DNA of 64,000 nucleotides from Mercurialis annua. Taxonomy: Eukaryota; Streptophyta; Magnoliopsida; Malpighiales; Euphorbiaceae. The stretch lies in assembly GCF_937616625.2 (NCBI RefSeq), contig NC_065573.1:17003001-17067000 (forward strand), written 5' to 3'. Each line of letters opens with the position of its first letter. The first letter of the stretch is position 1. Made by a program: the position numbers and the translations under genes. Shown here piece after piece: positions 58,856-64,000 of this stretch. The notes under the pieces are model-generated. The model ran no database searches, was not told where the DNA came from, and saw only the letters and a program-made list of their open reading frames with translations.

Positions 58856-59846
58856 TTATATTTTGCCCCATGTATATGTAACATGGTGGAACAATATCAT
58901 TAAAAGTTGGTATGATATATGTAAAAGGTGTAAATTAAGGGCACAACAATAAAAAAAATCTCAAAGTGATTTTGGTTACAAGAAAAGGATATCATATTCA
59001 TTTATTTTATATTATTGGACAAATGATATCATATTTATTTGGAAATTGTTTAATGGATTTTGTTTTTTTGGATATTAACTACATGCAAAATACTATTAAT
59101 CACAATTTAACTTACTAATCTTTACTTTTATGCAGTAGAACCAATTCCACTTATGCGCTAATACATCTAGATAATCAGTTTACCTTAATACATTTAGGTA
59201 AAATTAATTGGTGTAAAAGGTTCATTCAACACACAAAAGTCATAAGATAACAATTTTCCAAAATATCTTAATCTCTTTAACTCAATAGGAATAAAAAAAG
59301 TCTACGAGTTGTTGAAGTAGTGATCTTAACTAAAATTAATTATAGATTCATTAAATTAAAGTAACTTAAAGCTATTACTTGGGTTATTAATTTTGAAAGT
59401 TAATAAACTTTGCCCGAGTTGCACTAATGACTAAACTTCAATTCGTTATAAATAGTTACTCTATTATATAAAAGTTGACTTCGGATGGTTTCTAAATAAT
59501 TGAATAGTTACTCTATTATATAAAAGTTGACTTCGGGTGGTTTCTAAATAATTGTCGGACGATTGTTTCCTACATGATTGGCAGATGCTGAATCGCTCCT
59601 TCCCTTTTTGCTGTGTCATTCTACAATTTTATAACTGCTAGGTTGCCACGTCAAAATTTTCTCTCTCATATCCTCCTTCTTCCTAACAAAAAACTTGCAT
59701 TATAAAAAATCCAGAAAATTTCTTCTATTTTTTCTCTCAACCTCACAAAACTCTAACTTCCGGTCTTTGCCAGTGTCCTCGCCGTCACCAGCCCTCAACT
59801 GTTGTTGACGCCAATGTCCACCCCCAATAAGTGCCAACGCCGCAGG
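58856..59846. other. Spacer with a 52-bp tandem duplication
   Basis: A 52-bp unit starting AATAGTTACTCTATTATATA is duplicated head to tail at 59451-59502 and 59503-59554 with one difference. No gene. The last ~150 bp (59700-59846) are richer in GC and continue across the solo LTR into 62312 onward. Confidence 0.6.
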
Positions 59847-59851
59847 CATCC

Positions 59852-62306
59852 TGTAATACCCCAAATGTTTTAAAATAATTAAATTGTGCCACGTGTCGTG
59901 AATTTCGATAAATTAAATTAAGAAGGATTTAATTTAATTATATCGGAAATAAAGAATAATACTTATTAAGAGGATTAGCGGGAATTAAGAAAATAACTTC
60001 GGAAATTAATATAAAATAAATTATAAATCCCGAGATAAGAATTATTTCTCCAAGATCCGCGAAATATTTTGTAGTAGTTGTGATATAAGTTTCGGGTCAA
60101 TTGGAGACCTTTTAAAAATTGGACGCTGATGCGTTTAGGACTAAATTGTAATTTTGGAAAAGTTTAAGGGCTAAGATGTAAATTAGCCAATTGACCCTCA
60201 AGAATAGAAATTAGAATATTATTGACGGGAAATAATAATTTTAGAATCGTATTATTTATTTGGATATAAATAATACGTAGATAATTGAGTTAAAGTAATC
60301 GTTAAGTTAAAAATAGAAAGTTTAATACAGAATTGGTTTAAGTTAAAGAGTTTAAGGATCAAAGTGCAAATTAAACGTTTATATATATATAAATGAAATG
60401 AAGAGAAGAAGGAACCAGAGCCTTCTTCACCTTCATCAATTTCTTTTTTCTTTCCTTCGACGCTAATTTACGGATCCGTCGCTCGATTCCGTTTCTCGTC
60501 CGTTTTCGACGTTTAATAGCTCGAATTGATCGTATTCCAGAGGCGAATCACGGTAAGCTTGATGTTTTATCGTTTAGACGGATATATTTTGAGTTATATC
60601 GATTCAAAATTTTAGGCCACGAAACGATTATATCGTTTTAAACGATATTAGAATTGAATTATAGCGTTTTGAACCTATATTATGTGTTATAAGTGTGTTA
60701 GGAGCGTTTTTGGATCGAAAGCACGTCGGAAAATCGTTAATTTCCGGGACGGTGTGTGCGGCACGCCCGCGTATGGCGGCGGCACGCCCGCATAGGCAGG
60801 CGTGCGTCCGCAACCCGCTCCTCGGGGCGTGTGTCCGCCGCCCGCACGAGTCGGCGGCTCACCCGCAAAGAAAATTCGCCGATCGACCTAATTTCGAAAA
60901 ATTTATCGTACGCGTATATCGAGATTTAAAATCAATTGGTATTCGATTAATTATCGAATAGTTTGAGACATTAATCTAACGAGGTTAAACGAGAATCGAT
61001 TTTAAAGTAATATTTAATCCATAAACGAGTTAGATACCGTTTACCGGAATATACGTGGGAAGCACGACGATTAATAAAAGTAGTGTGTCGTGTCTCGAGT
61101 CTAGAGTCAATCTTAGAATAGGATTCTGACATAAGTCAATTATTTTTAAAATAGTTTTAGATCCGGCGAGGCAAGAAGCCGCTGGACCAGGAGCTCGGGA
61201 AGTTAGACGTTTCTGAGCACCAGATTATTTTGGAATAAGCGGTCACTGTGAGTTTATACGATTTGCTTTTAAAGTATTTATTTAAGCAATTATTTTATAT
61301 TGCTTTATATTTGAACTGCATGTTTTATATGCAAAACTTTTATATGAATTGCGCATACGCTTGATTTGAAACCAGTATTGATCCGATGGAACGTGCTACC
61401 TATTGAGCGGCAATAGGACTGTGTGATCACCAATTTTGATTTGATACAGCTATGAGCTGATTATGAATATGAAATTTGAGATTTGAGGTATAGTTCGATA
61501 CGAGCGAGTACTCGGCTACAGTGTAGCATGGAGTCTCCGTATCTAGTGGGTTGGACCCACCAGTGAGTTGGACTCACAACTTGATATTAATGATTGGGTT
61601 GCACAATGAATGATTAATATGTTTGCGGATTAGGGTTTCAATCGGATCCTATACTTGGCTACATGAGGTTTGAACGTTATTGCATTGTTTTATGATTTAT
61701 AAAATACTTATTAGTAAATGTATGAACTCACTCAGTATATTCCCATATACTGACCCCTCACAGTCTTTCTTTCAGGTGAAAACATTTTGAAGAACGGACT
61801 TCGTTTCCTTGTTTCGGAAGTCTACAATAGTGAAAGAGTATGTCAGAGACGTTTTCTTCGTAGAGCTGCAGTAGTCGGTAGATGTCTGTATATAATGTAA
61901 GGTTTAATTCAAACGGTATATTTAAATGGGCAACTCTGATTTGATATAAAAGTATATATATTATTTATTTATAAAGATCATATTTTAACCGTTTGATTTC
62001 TTTAACCAATTGCCATAAGTGAAATTGGTTACGATTATGATTAGAGACATGGCAGTGCTGGACACGAGATGTCGCTCGGTAAGACCCTAGTCTATAAGAA
62101 TGATTCGCGATGGTTTTCAGAAGGCAATAAAGATATTTTGATATTTATAATAGTAAAGTTTAAAAAGGTTTTCTGAAAGTGTTTTATATAAAATAATATA
62201 TTTAATTCGCGGAAAATTTATAATGGTTTTAGGCTTGCTACGGGTTCCGGAGCTACCACTCCCGTTCCCTAGCGCCGGTCTCGGCTCAATAAATTGGGCC
62301 GTGACA
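59852..62306 (+). mobile_element. Complete solo LTR, 2455 bp
   Basis: It starts TGTAATACCCC and ends CGTGACA, with a perfect 5-bp target duplication CATCC at 59847-59851 and 62307-62311. No primer-binding site or coding region follows either end. A TATATATATATAAATG box lies near 60381-60396, upstream of a pyrimidine-rich, leader-like TTCTTCACCTTCATC. A GC-rich patch lies at 60745-60870. At the 3' side an intron-like pair is seen: CACTGTGAGTTT near 61246 and TCTTTCTTTCAGGT ending near 61776. The last ~965 bp match positions 1-970. The family is probably Gypsy-type, given the length, but this cannot be settled without the internal region. Confidence 0.9.
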
Positions 62307-62417
62307 CATCCTCTCGTACCAGAGCCACCGACATCTTTGTAGTTCTAGAACCGACATCCTTGTTTTTTCAGAGCCAACGTCGCTGACATCCTCATTGTGC
62401 CCGAGTCGATGCCTCCA

Positions 62418-63740
62418 CTAACGTCGTACATGTTCCAATGTTGATCCTGCCTTCGACATACTTCCTGAACCAGAGCTAAGATCCACATTGGTTCCTACTA
62501 ATGAACTGAAAGAATTTGTTACCTTCAGATTTTTGTCACCTAGAGTTTCCCTGACATGAGTTTTTCTGGTAGTTTTAGTACTGTTAGTGATACTAAAACT
62601 TTTCTCCTCTTTATTCTCCTTAGACTCCTCCAAAGGGGAAGTGTTAATAGAATAAAAATATGATCCTCCTGGTCTTCCTTTTCAGAGTTCTCTACAGCCT
62701 GAATTGGATTCCAACAAGTTTAACTTCTTCTAAAGCTTTTTTCGTGTTTTGCACCACTCTGCAGATATTCTTGGATTGTCCTATTCTACAACATTTTTCA
62801 CAGATCAAAGGTTTTCATTTATAATGAATCTTCTGTCTGAAACTTCTCCCCTTCTCATCAACCATTTCTACAGTCTCTGGGAAGGGACCCATTGCATCTA
62901 TTTCTACCAGCACTCTTGCAAATCCCAGTTTTATTCTATTGATAGTGCACTGATCACAGTATAGAGGAGTTCCACAATAACTCCCTATTCTGCTCAAAAT
63001 TTCTGGTGACCAGAACTCCCATATGAAAGATTGGATCCAAATGGGAACAAATATGATTTCAGTGGGGTCCATGAACATCCTTAGATGTCATTTTTTCAAC
63101 ATCAATGACTTTTGATCAAACGTGTACGGATCAAATCCCAGAACTTTGTTGCAATCCTTCTCTGGCCCAAACTCAAAAAGGAACATTGAAGAGTTTATCC
63201 TTATAACATTTCATAACCCTAATTTGTCCATCTATTCCTCACAAAGGAGTTGATTCTTTCAAACTTGGGATATAATCCATAAACACAACCCACGATTGAG
63301 TACTTTCATCTATCTTCCTCCTTTGCAATTTCAGAGGAATTAAAATAAACAAATCGATCCCCATCCTTCACCACTGGCGGAATGAAATTCAATTCGATAG
63401 AGGCACTTCTTGCCCTATTATCAAACAACGAAACCCATTTCTTAGGTTGTGGAACTCTTTGGCCATTTTCTTTTGTAACTAATTCATTGATTTCTCCTTT
63501 TTGGGATGCAAGATCAACCCGCTCCTCAGCAACACTATCATCTTTCTCCTGAACCAAAGCAACTTCCTCAATCACCATTGAAGAAACAGGGATCTCCTCT
63601 GGTACAACAACATTCTCTTCAATCAGTTTCTTCGCCGAAATCACAGTCAGTTTCATAGTCCTTCTCCTCGACATCGCAGCAAGAGCGTAAGTTAGCAGGA
63701 CTAACGTGCGCTCAAAGAAAAAAGGAGCAGAGAGAAACAT
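62418..63740 (-). pseudogene. LINE ORF1 (DUF4283 / zinc-knuckle) remnant
   Basis: ORF1 of plant L1-type LINEs binds the element RNA. Reading from 63740: an N-terminal acidic part (63740-63306) with PKKWVSLFDNRARSASIELN, a spacer with YIPSLKE- and NSFVRNRWTN-like stretches in shifted frames, then 63078-62815 with PTEIIFVPIWIQ, YWSPEILSRIG-like, GTPLYCDQCT and IKLGFARVLVEI, which is the conserved DUF4283 end. ICEKCCRIGQSKNIC near 62800-62755 is a zinc knuckle in which the His is replaced by Gln. A Lys/Ser-rich tail follows (62633-62418). Frameshifts and stops separate the parts, so it is inactive. No ORF2 follows. Confidence 0.82.
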
Positions 63741-64000
63741 GACGGTTAAAAAAAATTAACATTATTAACAATTAAATTCCCGAATGTTCAATTTAAGTCA
63801 AGTAAATCTTAATCGCAAAATTAATCATAAGATTGTTTCGTTTTCTTTAACCCCCATGATTTTGGATCAAATGATCTAACACCTTTATATCGTGTATTAA
63901 TTTTTATCGCTCGTAAAAAGAATTAATCCCATGATCTTAGCAGAATATTGATGAACACTCGTACCATTTGAGCTACATAATTCATTGGTTGGTATGGGTA

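Noticed and set aside
60695..60961. 88-codon Arg/Ala-rich frame in the GC-rich patch
   Set aside because: It lies inside the solo LTR and has no family resemblance; GC-rich DNA lacks stops by composition.
63800..63995. tRNA-like TAGCTCAAATGGTA on the minus strand, suggesting a tRNA or SINE
   Set aside because: The A-box is convincing but the B-box is poor, no cloverleaf could be drawn and the element may run out of the window.

Overview
The window is nuclear DNA of a flowering plant, most likely a eudicot. It is very AT-rich, its genes have many short GT-AG introns, and it is crowded with plant-type mobile elements: Mutator-like elements with 9-bp target duplications, Helitrons ending in CTAG, L1-type LINE debris and solo LTRs. 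I cannot name the species. No tRNA, rRNA or CRISPR array was found.

Four protein genes look intact. They are a SAM-dependent methyltransferase (15813-17064, + strand, 2 exons, 263 aa), pyrroline-5-carboxylate reductase of proline synthesis (20163-25252, +, 7 exons, 273 aa), a plastid-type AP endonuclease/redox protein of the ARP type (35990-41055, -, 12 exons, 532 aa, one GC-AG intron) and a membrane-anchored glycosyltransferase-like protein (50270-55681, -, 11 exons, 518 aa). Exon boundaries were set by hand from splice sites, reading frame and family similarity. Broken genes are a tau-class glutathione S-transferase with two 5-nt insertions (4815-5970), a DUF247 gene (26944-28048), a histone H3 copy (28395-28784), LINE ORFs and a hAT transposase fragment. 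The genes form no operon or cluster and act in unrelated pathways.

Layout: 1-970 is the end of a long LTR inserted in a LINE; 2012-4465 is a Mutator-like element split by a Copia-like solo LTR; 4815-5970 is the GST pseudogene; 6996-11412 is a nest of Helitrons, LINE fragments and MITEs; 11948-12975 is a Mutator-like element with a palindrome array; 15.8-17.1 kb is the methyltransferase; 18.85-19.5 kb is a 25/75-bp hierarchical tandem repeat; 20.2-25.3 kb is P5CR; 26.9-31.6 kb is the DUF247 pseudogene with a 3.5-kb Pack-MULE directly at its 3' end carrying the H3 copy and a satellite-like repeat; 31.7-35.5 kb holds a second palindrome-array element and more repeats; 36-41 kb is ARP; 41.6-43.9 kb is a large TTATCAT-array element; 44-49.3 kb is repeats and transposon fragments; 50.3-55.7 kb is the glycosyltransferase; 55.7-59.8 kb is intergenic with MITEs; 59852-62306 is a complete 2.45-kb solo LTR; 62.4-63.7 kb is LINE ORF1.

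The most unusual signal is a set of four Mutator-like elements (2012-4465, 11948-12975, 31691-32663, 41612-43902). Each has inverted termini and a 9-bp target duplication, and each carries a different expanded array of a short, often palindromic motif in its core. A second unusual signal is a set of three minimal retroposition scars: 11-17-bp target duplications around inserts that are little more than a poly(A) tail.
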